Source: Gorsachius magnificus
Taxonomy: Eukaryota > Chordata > Aves > Pelecaniformes > Ardeidae
Length of the DNA stretch: 64,000 nucleotides
NCBI GenBank assembly: GCA_034008185.1
Contig: CM067081.1
Coordinates: 10,291,821 to 10,355,820, forward strand
Direction of reading: 5' to 3'
Positions within the stretch are counted from its first letter, which is position 1; the number at the start of each line of letters is the position of its first letter. Position numbers and translations under genes: made by a program. Shown here in pieces: positions 46,692 through 59,748 of this stretch. Below the pieces are notes generated by a model. That model was not told the origin of the DNA, did not search any database, and worked only from the letters and a program-made list of their open reading frames with translations.

Positions 46692-49600
46692 GTAAGATAG
46701 TGAACAAAGCTAATGGAGATTTTCCTCTCGTATCTAAAATGAAAAGTTTCACATCTTCTCTTCTTCAGAGAGTTTGTGTTTATTGTTGCTGGTTTTAGTC
46801 AGTCTCTGAAAATCACTGCCATTCTGTCATTTTTTAAATTAATATTGGTTGCGAAAGCCTGAAATGTCTTTGGATGTTGCACTTCAGCAACTGAAGAATG
46901 AGTTTCAACAGATATGGAAGGAGAAGGATTATTTTTCCGAGGAAATTAGATATCTGGGGAATGTGATATAGTTTGTGACCAATACTAATGCTATTATGAG
47001 GACAGTTGCATTCACTTTTCCTATTGTAACTCTCTTAAATAGAAACATTATGTGACAAACTAATATAACAGTTAGTAATGGCTTGACAATCAAAATTCTG
47101 TCCCACAGTAACTTGTGTGATTTTTGCAATTTTATTTCATCTCAAATTAAGAGTGTTTTTTTTACAGATGACATTCTAAAGTATTTCGTTTATAGTCATC
47201 TACATTGTTCTAACTTTCATAATATGTTCTATAATAAATCTTCACTGTCAGAATGATACAATGGTAAACTCAAAAGATTTCAATTATATCAAAGTGTGAA
47301 AATTAAGAAAATGACTATATGATTGCTAAATGTTTTTATTGCATGGAATCAGCATTTTCAGATGAAAAATTGTGCCTTTGCAAGATGTTTTCATCATATT
47401 TTATTATTTTGACATTTTATTATGGGGAAACTTTTTATCTTACACTGTTATAAATACATTTCTGTAATTGGAATGCTAACTAATTATGGAGCCTGGTATA
47501 CACACCAATATTCTGAAATATCCTATTCTTGTTCTGAAGAAATATGCTGTGTCTATTCTGTAAGCAACATTCACAGGGAATAGGAATCTAAAAATAAAAA
47601 AAAATTATCTTTTTAATTTCTTTTTTTTTGTAGGAGCTTTCAAAGATCAGTATTGGTACTAAAATTTAGTGTTCTTCCAGTGGGGAGCCAATCACAAAGG
47701 ACAAAATCTGTCCATTATCATATTAATAAATTTTATATTGCTTTTTATCAATTGATCTCAGAGCATGCTGCTATCACTTCTCCAATTTTAGAAACAGGGA
47801 AACTAAGGCACATCTGAAGACAGTGAGTGACTTGGTTGCATCATCTCTTCTCGAGCCTTTCATTCCACCTGCATACTGAAAGATACCGGTGTGTGTTTCA
47901 TAGTGTATTTTTCCTTTCTTTCACTGGAATATATATATGCATAAAAAAGAAAAATGTTCTTCTCTGTGGTGAAGGTGGAATTAAGCCAAGAGGTGTAATG
48001 CCACTGAGCCTTGCAGAGTTGTAGGTCCTAATGCAGACAGGTACCGTTGCTATCATGCACTCTGACATAAGCACACTATTAAATTTTGCACTGTCACAAG
48101 AGGATATCTTTATCTTCTTGCCATATCTATAGAAAAGCCATCCAATCTTAATGAAAAAACACTGGAAGATGGAGATTTTTACCTCTCATTATTCTATTGC
48201 AAGAATATTTGAATCAAGAGAGATTTAGGCCAAAGACCAGGCAGATGCAGTGTGTTATTTCTCAAAGTGCATAATGTCACTATAGCATAACCTGTATAGA
48301 CAGTACAAGTGGGAATGGATGGGGTTTTTTTCAACATTGTATTTCAAACCTGTGTATAAGTATGATATTTAGAGGTATCAGAGCTGAAATGTCAGATATC
48401 TTCATTACTAGCACCTTGGGTAAGATAAAGAGGAACTTGCCCTGGCATGCAGTCCATAGAGGACCTGCTGCAGCTCTGAACCCGATGTGCTTTCACCTCA
48501 GAAGCACAATCATCCCCTCCAAAGCCTACTTTTGTAGCTCTGTAATACGCCATTGCTAGTCACAGCCACAGGGTTTCTACAGTGTTTGCAAGTTCTCAGG
48601 AGGGAGGCTTGTCAGGCTTCCTCTGCATCAACTTCGTTCAACCTGCCTGCAGCTTTGCTTTACTTTGTTTAGCTCTGACATTCATTTCTGTTATTAACCA
48701 GGTGTCAATGGCTAAATTGCATTACTTCCTCATCTTTTTATGGTGCCATTGTAGGTTTTTGTAGATAGCAGTAACAAAATGTAAATAAAAATTTCATGCA
48801 AAAAGAAATATTTATGACTCTAGCACAATGATGTTTTGTAGAGAAATACAGGCCTGGTAGGTGAGTAAAGGCTTTGCGAAGTGGAGACAATGTATGTGGT
48901 GCTGCAAACTACAGGCATGGGATGGCGAGAAGTGGGGCACAGGCTGACACTATAAACAGCTCAATAATGGTTGGTTAAAGAAATGCAGACCTACAGCTGG
49001 ACAAAGCAGACTTTAGGGGTGACAAAAAGTACAGAGAAATAGTATCTAACATATATTAAAAGGCACCAAATACTGTAAATTCAGATGTAACATGGAGGTG
49101 GAAACCAATGAAGAAAAAACAAGGTGTAAAAGTGTGTCAGGAAACAGATAAAAATGACCCCAAGTAGATCCTAAGGGAGGAAGAAGAAACCATCTACATG
49201 AACATCATATTCCTCCTGGCTGATGACTGTCTATACTCTCTGGTAATCTGAGTCTACTGATTTTAAGACCAGAGGATCAGCAGAAGGGTGATCATAACCT
49301 CAGGAAAAAAGGGATAAAAACCATGTTTGTTGCAATTTAAATAGTAATATTGCCATTACTGAGATTTCTCACTGATTTACTATGTGTTCTTTCTTTTTCT
49401 GTGTTAATTATATCTAGACCAATAACAATTCTTGAATTAGACTGTTAAGATTTCATTTAGAATAAAATTTTGGCTTTACATTAAGGTCTTTGCCCATAAA
49501 CAAGATTTTGAGCATAACAGAAGGAAACCTCTCTGGGGTCAGCATGTGTATTAGAATATTATTTGTGCCATAGATTTCCAGGCTGTTTGCTTCTGATAGT

Positions 49601-49774
49601 ACATAAATCTCAATTTACTGACACCCTGCAGCTCTGGCTTGGTTTTTAGCTGTGATTTATCCCACTAATATACCGGCAGAAATACTCCTTTATTTTAGCT
49701 TGTTTTTATAGACATTTTTATAACCAAACCCTTTAATAATTCAGATCAATTGCTTATCCTTTTTCTGGGAAGTT
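46692..49774. other. AT-rich non-coding stretch
   Basis: No gene. Most of 46.9-47.7 kb is very AT-rich with poly-T and poly-A runs (47,589-47,632). A short MIR-like scrap lies at 47,770-47,850. The frames present are short and AT-biased. Confidence 0.5.
47770..47850 (+). repeat. Possible ancient MIR-like SINE fragment
   Basis: The segment 'ccaattttagaaacagggaa' followed by 'actaaggcacatctgaagac' and 'gtgagtgacttggttgc' parallels the MIR core around its 'gaggaaactgaggcacagag' and 'aagtgacttgcc' motifs. The match is partial and unaligned. It would be a very old remnant. Confidence 0.4.
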
Positions 49775-49995
49775 ACCAAAATAAGAAAAAACATTTTCAC
49801 TGTGAGCATCACTGAAGACTGGAACAGGTTGCCCACAGATGTTGTGGAGTCCCCATCCTTGGAGATATCCAAAACCCAACTGGACATGGCCCTGAACAAC
49901 CTGCTCTACTTGACCTTACTCTAGAAAGGAGATGTTGGACAAGGTGATCTCCAGAGGCGTCTTCTTACCTCAGCTCTTCTGTGATTCTGTGATTT
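49775..49995 (+). mobile_element. CR1 LINE 3' end, old copy
   Basis: Plus-strand CR1 3' end. 'cattttcactgtgagcatca' is followed by 'ggaacaggttgcccacagat', 'gttgtggagtccccatcctt' and 'ggagatatccaaaacccaac'. It ends in 'gtgattctgtgatttt', a degenerate octamer tail. These encode the end of ORF2 ([17 protein letters not shown] residues) with several changes and no usable frame. It is older than the 39-kb copy. Confidence 0.9.
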
Positions 49996-50389
49996 TCAGT
50001 GGTGCTACAAGAAATGCCACAGTAATCTGTCATGATTCAGCTTCCTTGATGGCTGTTTCTAGACAGTGTAAATGTGGTCCTGAGTGCCAAATGATTTTAT
50101 TTTATTTCTCTGGGACACAAATTTTGCAAAGAGCAAGGCTCCTTCTAACAGCCTCTGGCTTCAGTCAGAGTACAGATTACCTCACACCTTGATGATTACC
50201 TGCAGGATCAAATGAACTGGCAGATGACTGCAGTCTTACTCCATTTGGCATGTGACCCAAGCCACGTAGGAAATCTTTGTTTCTTTATATAGATCTGTTA
50301 AGACTGATGGCATGAATTTTGTAGATAAGAGCTTGTAAGAGTGGCACAGGGAACATATTATTAAGGGAAGCTAGAATTTTTGTCAACAG

Positions 50390-50495
50390 AAGTCATTAGG
50401 AACAGGTTAGACAAACATAAATACTTCTGATGGAACTTGGGACTAGACGAGGTAACCTCTTTAGACCCTTTCCTGCCTTTTCTGTAATTTTTCCA
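50390..50495 (+). mobile_element. Ancient CR1/L3-like 3' UTR remnant
   Basis: The run 'aggaacaggttagacaaaca' is followed by 'gggactagacgaggtaacct' and 'ctttcctgccttttctgtaa'. This follows the order of an old CR1/L3 terminus (a 'ggttggactagatgacctc' block, 'cttccaaccct' and an octamer). It lies 400 bases past another CR1 end in the same direction. It is decayed and the boundaries are approximate. Confidence 0.55.
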
Positions 50496-53400
50496 CACAG
50501 GGAAGCCAAAACATAGAACCTGGGGGCAAAATGTGTCACTCTTGTTCAGATGGAGTTTTATTTTCCTGCGGGACCAGCCTCAGGTAGAATCACTAGAATA
50601 AGTAGTAGGTGCTTGATTGCTTCTGCTCAATTATGCCATCAGTGATTACAGACCCAGTCCTAGCCTCAATGGCAGTGATATAAATGAGTAGCAGATCCAG
50701 TGTGCGAGCAGTATAATATTTTATGTGACTTCTGTTATGTAGGAGAACACTTTACACATTTCTTTTCACCAGTTTTGCACTTGTGCAGCTACTAGTAGCT
50801 TCAGAAGTTGTTAGCTGTAGATTTCTGATGGCAGGGTTTCTTCCTTCATAATTCCAAGATGAGATCTTGGGAAGTCTGAATTAGAAGGAGGCAGGTCTAG
50901 ACTTGTTGACAGTGGAAGGGTGGCCTTACCTCAAAGGGGCTGAGTATTGTCAGTCTCACATGCAGTCGGTAGAAGGAAGCGTGGATGGCCCCCTTCCACA
51001 CTGAACTGTCAGCAAGAGATATCAGCAGAAAAAGGTAGCAATGAACTTCTGTTGAAGTATATTGGATTTGAAGGGTGAAAATTTCTGTTTTACTCCGTAT
51101 AACAGGTGCAAGGAATCATGGCAGCAATGATGATAGGGTGAGCACTGTGGGATATTGGTGATCAGGAACCTGGGTGTAGCCTAAGGCTTACGTTTCTTAT
51201 AACCAATGGCTATGTCTTTTTGCTGGATAGTGTGAAGACATGTGCTAACATGTGGCTTGTCAAAATGTTAGAGAGCTGTTTGGTCTTCAGTAAAGATATG
51301 GTTTGCCAACTGCTAGGAGGAAATCCATAAAAGCACATAAGTCTGCCTGTGGAATACTCTATGCCAGGAGCTCAGTGAGCCAAAACCTAGAGCTTGCTGT
51401 GGGGACGAGAGGCGTGAATTTATGACTGGTTGTAATATTTGTGGCCATGCTAAATACCCAGGGGCAGGCACATAAAAAGGTGGAGTATGAAAAACCAATT
51501 TACCTGAGTCTTAAAAACTTACTAAGGGACGCCACACAAGGATGAGTTATGGAGGCTGTTCTTTCCCATTGTCTTCAGGAGCTGTGCCAACTTCTTCAAG
51601 GCAAAGTTCACACCATCTTGAATCGCTATCTAACTTTCGTGTGGTCTACGAACAGAAAGAAATCCATTTGAAGGGTTAGTTTGTAGCAGTTTTTGTATTC
51701 GTATTCTCTCTGGAGAGGGCAAGAATACTCTTTAACAACAGGGGGATATAAACTCAGCAAGACTAATCTGTTAAGTTAGAAACCCTTAAGGTAGACAGTG
51801 TGAAATTCTAGCTTCTGGAAATACATCATTACCTTTTGATTGCCATTTCTATTGACTGCCATTGTGATATATAAACCTTCTATAGTGTTAACAATAAAAG
51901 AGCAGTGGCAGAAACAAACTGTATGCTTCACAGACACATCTCTGGGTCCTGGAATCTGTCATCCCCTGCTGTGTTAGGGCTTGACCCAAATCCTTTTGGA
52001 GCCAATGGACGCACTCACACTGTCTTCAACAGGCTTCAGTCAGTCTTGTGAAATTCAGCACACCTTAATATCTGTAAAAATAAGTACCTATTAAAAAGGG
52101 AAGTAAAAAAGAAGCATTTCTGGGAGAATTAGAGGTAATGAGGCTTGATTGCCCTTGAAATTGCTGTTTGTGAGTTCTGTCTGAGGCAACCCATGTTTGG
52201 GGTATTTGGTAGTGTTCTTCCCTGTGTGCATCTTCTTGGGGTTTGCTAAGATGTGAAACTCATATTTAAGCCTTTCCCTTCATCTGAGCACAAATGTACA
52301 CAAATTTAGTTATTTTAGAAAGTTCTAACCCTTTGCCACATTTGAACAACACATTGTAATGTGACTAGAGCGGGACACAGGCAAAGAAAGAAAATAATAA
52401 CATGATCACATGAGCCTCTTTTCTCAAAAAACTGAGCGAAAATATTTTCTCTCCCTTCCCTTTCTATGACAAATGCAATGGACTGGGTAAGAGTGGGATA
52501 GTAAACCTATCCAAACCAGCATGGATGTCTTTACAGCATGCAAATGGGAGGGAAGAAACATGCTGTCTGAAATCCCACAAGGCAGGTTTGATTAACACTT
52601 TTTTTTTGCTTAGCCATGCCAGCATTCTGATAAATGATATTTAAAACTAGCAACTATTTTAAATATTTTTCTGCTGTTGCTGATTTGATTGCCTTGATAC
52701 ATATACCAATCTTAATATCTCCCAGTCTTGTGTTCTCAGTGCTTTTTTTAGATGAAGATTCTTCCCTCATGGTTGCTGCAGACTTCTAGTAGTTCAAAAC
52801 CTTCCCAGGTATTATCTAGCAATGAGTGTTTAGATTTAAACAATAAAAGCACCTCCCCAAAAAGCTGCAAGGTTCAATTCAATTTACAGTAAGATGCTAA
52901 TGACAATCCCATAGCAATAAATCTTCATTTGCAGGTAATGTGTTAACTCAGCTATCCAAAAAATGTGCAGTCATAGCATAGAGGTAACGTATTAAGTTAA
53001 CCATTCATTAATTTCAACCTGTTTTCAGTTCATAGTCTCCCTGCAGACCAGGTCAAATGAGTGAGTGGTTGTGGCAACCCAGCAGACTGGTCATGAAATG
53101 CTATTTTATCCCAAGGAGAAAAATGGGGTTGAGTAACTAGAACTACTCTATCCCCATTCCCCTTTTTTTTCTAAGAAGCTTCAACTTAAGCACATCCTAG
53201 AAAATCTGCTTGGCCTAAAATTACATGAATGTAAAGGGTATTAAAAGACATCCTCTTACAGAAGTAACTGATCCAAATCACTGGGAATTTCCAAGAAATA
53301 AAGAAAGGCAAACATAAACCAGGAAAAAGGCATTCACATTCTGGAGGTGTATTTCTATGAGTCATTACCCTGGCATGATCCAGGTGTTTCTGATATTTTT

Positions 53401-55439
53401 GTGTTAGTTCATCTTCCCAGCCCTAAAACAGGAATGATCCAGCAGGATCACAAAGGACTGTCCAAGATTTCCTAGGGAAAAAAAACCTTATTTAGGTAAA
53501 ATTTGATCAGGATCTGAAGACTCATGCTTGATGATCATAGGTCTTGTCTAAGCAGCAGTAAATGCAAAATTTATGTGGTTCCAAATCTCCTTCCTAGCAG
53601 CTCACCCCCGTTGCAAAAAGGAAAAGGTCCCTTCACCTGCTCCAGCATCATGAAAATGACAAAAATCCAGCCAGCTTTCTCCTCTCAAAGGATATTATGT
53701 TGGTTGAGGCAGGTCTCATTGCTGCAAATCACTGAAAATTCAGAGATGTGGAAGCTGGTCCAATTTCTATTATGAGTAAATTTGGCTTTTTCTGTTTCCT
53801 AGACATTTAGCATATGTTATCTTACACAAACTTGCTTGAGAAACATTCTGTTTGGAGCTGAGCCTCTGAAGCAGGCAGATTCCTGCTTTTTGTGACAGCA
53901 AACCAGCTGTATTCTCCTAGTGGCTTCACATACTATATAAGGAAAAGGTGGGAATGTTTTGGATATCCTGGAAAAACTCTTTCAGCAGAAGCCCTCTTCC
54001 ATCTTGACTTGCCTCTTCCCTTAAATGATTCTACACCTACACCTGCTGCTAGCAAGAAACACTCTCAAGTCCTCGGCTTCTGCCTGTCATGTATCTATAG
54101 GTAAATTTGTATATCTTTTATAGGCTCTTCTCTCTTACATACGGCGAGATCACATATAGTAGAAATTCTGTGTGCAGCTGTCAGCTGTCATGAGCTCGGT
54201 TTAGCTGTAGAACTGACCACGATAGTACTTGATAATCATTCATTCATATGAGAATATAAATAAAGGCATTTTTGTTGAGGCAAAGGTAACTCTTACTGGC
54301 ATTGCCTTGTGTGGTGCAAATATCTATGGAGCAGTTGGATCCAGCCTATGGATAAAATTTTACGTAGGAATATAATGCCTCATTATTCTTTTCCAGTAAT
54401 AAAAAATATGAATGCTTAAAATCAGAAAGGACCTCTGGTGGTGTGTTTCTAGAAAGTGGTGATGCAGAACCATAGCTCATATGTCCTTGTCACTAGGATG
54501 CCCTTAAGGTTTACACTGAGTATTTCAAAGAGGCAGCAGTTTACACCATGATTAAAATAGTCTGTTTGCCTGGAACATCCATTTAAGCAGTGCAATATCC
54601 ATTTCTGTCTCCGAAAGTGATTTCTAGCATGAGTCTTTTGTAATTTCTATTAATATTGCAGTATGGAGAAGATTGATACTGATTCACTAACCAGCTCAGT
54701 TAATTTTTCTTCAAGTATGGATTCCTATTAGAAATGTGCCCATGTAATGTATATATAACTTCCTCATACCATTTGCAATCAGGTCTCAGTGCATATATTT
54801 TCCCCAGCATCTCCCCCTTAATAATAATTGTCAAAAGAAGTAGAGGACGTAAATGAATACTGCATGATTCACTGGCCTCCTGATAATTCTGTCCATTGTA
54901 ATACAGGAAAGTCTGAAACCTCAGGAAGAGCAACAGTTACTGGTAAGGGAGGAGTGAATTCATCGATATTGTAGGCTCAGTTTTATTTTCTAAAATGTAG
55001 AAAAGGAGAAGTAAGAAAGAAGAAGCTAAAAAGTCTCTCTTACTGCCTTGTAGATTTGCTCCTGTCAGCCCTGGCCACATGTATCTTGATTGCTACACTG
55101 ATCTCCATCTGTGTCCTCCAGTTGTTTAGAAACTTTAATTTGGTTTTTTTCTATGATAAATAATACATCTAAGAATTCAACATAATCCCTCCAAAATGTG
55201 ATGCTTTCCTCTTACTATATTGCCTCTCCTGTGAAAATAATTTTTCCTGTGCTCTTGCCTGGTATTTATGGCAAAGACCCTTATAAAGTCAGTGTCTACT
55301 GGTCAACTCCATGGAGGAAAAAAGCAAACAGAGGGTCGTAGCTGCTCCTGTGTGATTGGCATTGGCAAACACTGAGCTTTTGTCACTGTATCGTTTTGCC
55401 CCTTTGGATTATTTTAATAACCACCTTATCTCTACTGAA
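50496..55439. other. Non-coding stretch
   Basis: No gene or intact transposon is recognised in about 4.9 kb. The minus-strand frame near 51.4 kb and the plus-strand frames near 53.6 and 54.0 kb are short and lack domains. A few words near 54,414-54,440 ('cagaaaggacctctgg') hint at a degraded CR1 tail but are too short to call. Confidence 0.5.
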
Positions 55440-55680
55440 AGATTCATTCCAACATGTTTACAGCTACAGAAGCCAAATTTTCTGGTCTATTACTCTCATC
55501 TCTTCATTCTTTAACATTGGCACCATACTTAGATTTCCTCTGGTCTTCCGGTGACATCTCTGATTTTAATGACTTTTTGATCTATGCCAGAGAATATGCT
55601 GACTCCCAGTCTTGCATCCCATAGTGAATCCCATCAGGTCCTGCAGATGCTGATTTGATGTTTGCTTGTTCCACTAATAA
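55440..55680 (-). mobile_element. Ancient CR1/L3-like RT remnant
   Basis: The plus strand carries, in order and at the usual spacing, the decayed complement of the conserved RT block between SLTS and the GPDE motif. The words are 'tctggtctattactctcatc', 'aacattggcaccatacttag', 'tcctctggtcttccggtgac', and finally 'cccatcaggtcctgcagatg'. The same region in the younger copy (5,850-6,045) reads in the same order. Stops and indels are frequent, so no frame survives. This is an old insertion. Confidence 0.65.
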
Positions 55681-58600
55681 GCCTTGTAGTTTGGATGTGA
55701 TCCTGGCCTTCTATTCCCAGAGCAGTAGTTGCCTTCTGCTCTGTCTGATCTGTTATGCTAATGTAGCTTGTGACTAGCACAAACCAAAAGAGTGGTGATT
55801 TCCCCTTCAGGGGACATAATAAATTCATCAAGCCACTGTTCTGTGCTCAGTAGTGTCTGATACAGATATATCTGTTCAATAAATCATATATCCAGAACTA
55901 TCAGTAGGACAGAGACATTTTTCCTGGAAGCAAGAGATTTAATTACCTTAGCATGTGTAATTCCAGATTTTATTACCAGCAATAAAAAATGTATCACCTT
56001 AAAAACTGAACCTCAGTACTTGACTCTGTGACTACTGACAAGATCAGGCTCTTTGCCTTGTAAGCATTTTACCTTGATTTTTTTGAATACAGGAAAAGTG
56101 CAAGAGCACCATCAGAATAGCAAAAGAAATAATTTGAAGCTGAGATGTGATGTCATGAGCGTGCAGCTGACCCACTGCAATATGCAGCAGAGAGAGATTA
56201 ACTTAAACCAGTGAACATGGAAAGGCTGATTTGCTGCTGTTATGGACATGTGTGAGATCCCCAGGAGGTTTTTCCTTTAGTGCTCTGCATCCCATGGCCT
56301 TTCCAGATCAATAGAAAGCCCTGGTGGATATTCTGAATGAATTAGCTCATAATGATATCTGCAGAGCCATGAGGGCATCCAGAAGCCTTCATATCCTTGT
56401 CTAATAGATTAAACAAGTATTATTTTCCTTCTGGGAAGAGCAGAGATTCTATTCCTGTGTCCTTGTGAGTAAGGCTCTTGTCTCCATTGTAATCTTTGGC
56501 CGCCGCTTCCCTCAAGGCAAGGATGAAATGACTGATGGAGATCTTTCCAATAATAGGAAATGCGTGGTGTGTGGTACCCTCTGGGAATTAGCCATTCCCC
56601 TGTGTGGTGTAACTACAGTCCATGAAATGTGGGTAGTGAGATCTGGGAGCAGCTGCCCTTGTGCAAGACATCAGTTCCTTTCCCTCAGGAACTTGGTAGA
56701 AATGAAAAGCCATGAGACCCTTCTTCCCAGAGACCGTCGCCTATGGAAAAAATTGGCTAAGCAGCTACCAGTGTGTTGCTCCTGTGGGAGGCAGTGGTGC
56801 TCCTAACTTCCAAATTCAAACTCTCCTGCCTTACGGTATTTCACTGTTCAAAGTAAAAGTGGTGGTTTGGCACCTTTATGTGCCTGCATCTCCTTGGGTT
56901 TCATACCTTTGTGCTGTGCTTACCACACTGCCTTTCATCGTTGACTTCTCTCTAGCACTTCTTCTCTGGGCTAAACCATTAAATTGGTTTAATCTTTCAG
57001 TTTATGGTCTTCTAGAAGGCATAAAAATTCTTGTCTCTTCTTGTGATGTAACAGCCTCAAATAGAAAAATGAATAGTAAAGTAAGATGCTAGGCATCTAT
57101 TTTTCACAGATATTCCTCATTGTAGGCTGGATTGTAAACAGAATCGTAGGTCCATGCAAGAAATAAGAAAACTAATAACTTCCCTTCTGTTCCTGCATGA
57201 TCTTTCTAGTCTTCAGTTGGATCATGGGGAAATAGACTGTCCTGTTTACCTTATTTTTCAACCTCTAACACACACAATGAGTGTAAGTCTCGTTCTGCCT
57301 TTTGTATTCACTGGCCAGCATAGTTTAGCTTGTGGTGTGGTGCAGTGTCAGCTATTCCTGCTCAAAAGAGTCAAAAAAAGCATAAATTGGGTATGTTGGC
57401 TGCTCTCTAGTTTATCAAAATCTGTGTCAATTTGAAACTATCATGGTAATACATAGGACTCGGTATAAGGCATCTGCCTTTATAGTTTTCCACATTTAAT
57501 GACATCTTTTTTCTCCCCTACAAACTTTTAAGCATATTTCTAAGAAAAGATGTTTTTGAGAACTCAATTTTCACAGATTTTCTGTGAAGAATTGACCTGC
57601 TTTCAGAATGGCCTATTGAGATGCTGCCTTACAATGATGCTTACACATTCTTCAGATAAATGCTTTAATTCCTCATAATTGCAGCAGGAAACCAATACCA
57701 AGGCTCAGATACTAATCAGGAGTTCTGAAGCTGTTATTACAATAATTTTGTCACTATTACCTTTATCTTATTTGGTTTTAGTATATAAATATATAATTTT
57801 TTATATTATGTTCATATTTTATTAGTATATAAACATATAATTATTAGTGTTAACGTAAGAGAAAAAGCGGTGGTGATGTCAACTGCTGGACAAAAAAGAT
57901 ATCACTGTAATCCAGCATATTTTTCCCTCTGAACTGCAACATATTTCCCATCATGACCTTGATGAACAACTCTGACATGCTGCTAGAACAGGAGTGTTGC
58001 ACAGAGGTGATTGTCCTTCAGTGACCCTCACCCAGAGAGATGAAGGAGGTGGAATCTCCTGTACAGCTCCAAAGGGACTCAGCAGCAATATTTCTAACTA
58101 CAAAATTCAAGGTGACCACATGTGTTTTTTCATTAATAATCAATACTTGTCATGGAAAGCAAATACAAGTATTTGTTTTTCCTAAATATTAAAGGTTCTA
58201 TCAAAAGGAAATAGTTTAGGAGGAAAATTCGTTAGACAGCTACAGGGCTCCTGTGGCAATCTGAAATCTCCAACAGGTGTCAGTTGTTCTTAACAGATGT
58301 GCTATTAATGAAGTTAATTGGAATAGAGGATTGGGGCTTGGGGGATTGTTTGTGAGGGAGGGTTGGCTATACCCTGATTCTGAACTTGGACTGCTATTGT
58401 AGATGTGAGTGGACTCCGTCTGATGTAGTTCCATTGCTTCTAACACTTTATCAGTTGGGGATATGTCTGCCCATTCATGGCAGGCTTTGCTAACTAGGTT
58501 GCAAGACATCTTAGGTCAGGTTCATGCTAGAATGGATCTGTAAGTGCTGAACTAGAGCTGAATTAGATCTGATTGGTTCAGAAAGTGAACCAAGGGATGA

Positions 58601-59748
58601 TGGAGTTTGTTTATGGTTGCCTGCAATGAACGAGGCAGACATTGTGTGAATGTCTTGTGTAAAATGGAAGAACAAAAAAGAAGTTGTAAAAATATGGAAA
58701 TGAACCCATGTAAGTAAATTTAAGATCCCCTCCTCTGACTGCTTCAAATATTTGAACAAGAGGGCATCCAGTGAAATGAAAATGAGGAATAGTCAAAGCT
58801 GATAAAATACAAAATTATGTCCAATTATAATTATCCACAAAATGTACAATTAGCCTGAAGAACTCATTGCCACAGGAAATTACCCATCTCCACTATAGAA
58901 GAAGGGGTGTACTAGGGTTGCAATAATATACAGAGGTATTCTAATTAATGCTAACAGTACAGCTAACATAATTAATGTCCCAGGCTACAAGACTAAAGCC
59001 AGTCACTAATACAAGCAGAATATGCTATCTAATGTGAAGGGTACTTTATTCTATAACTGCCTTAAAAATTTAATTTCTTCCAAAGTATCTGGTCCTGATA
59101 TAAGACACAAGGTACAAGGAGAACCTTACACCTGATTAATAGGGCAGAAATCATGTTCATGGAAGAAGATCTCTGAAAACTAAGAAAAAACGCACTCAAA
59201 CTCATTTAGTACTTGATGTTCCCTTCTCCACTTTCAGTTAAATACCAAGAACAAAAAGATTTTTTTTAAGATGTCTTCAAAGTTACAGCACCTTGTTTGG
59301 TGCTTTACTTTGAGCCTTTTGGTCTTTTCCTGTCCTTTTGTATTTATTTCTAAAACACACAAATACAGCTTTATAAAACCATCTTCACTCTTCTTGATAC
59401 TGCCATCAAAGGAGTTACTGAATAGCAGGGCTTTTTTTATTAGCATTTGTAAGATATTTAATGAATGAAATGGCAGTTCTACTTATTTCTCTACTTTTCA
59501 AAAAAGTTATTGAAATACAGTTTGAATATAGACCTGGAGTAGGACAGGTTTCATTTCTACCAGTGTTAATCCCTGTCAAAGGGTATTTGTCTCTTCTCTC
59601 TGATATCTTTGTCTTCAAAAGATCTACATGACGTATGTCATCAGCCCTGAATTTAAGAGTGAAATCAGTACTCACTCAAGGCACAGGAATCAGTACTTGC
59701 TCAACGCACAGGTGAAGCAGGTAGCTGCTGATAGCAAGAGATTTTTAT
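55681..59748. other. AT-rich non-coding stretch
   Basis: No gene is supported. Two frames at 56.46-57.1 kb overlap on the same strand and lack domains. An AT-rich segment with a repeated 18-mer lies at 57,780-57,841. The minus-strand frames at 58.2-58.8 kb and 59.2-59.7 kb are AT-rich and unrecognised. Confidence 0.5.
57780..57841. repeat. AT-rich imperfect duplication
   Basis: 'agtatataaatatataat' (57,780-57,797) recurs as 'agtatataaacatataat' (57,824-57,841) with one difference. The whole stretch is A/T-only apart from a few bases. Slippage is a likely origin. Confidence 0.7.

Noticed and set aside
54414..54480. 'cagaaaggacctctgg' resembling a CR1 tail
   Set aside because: The match is too short and lacks the octamer and the following CR1 motifs.
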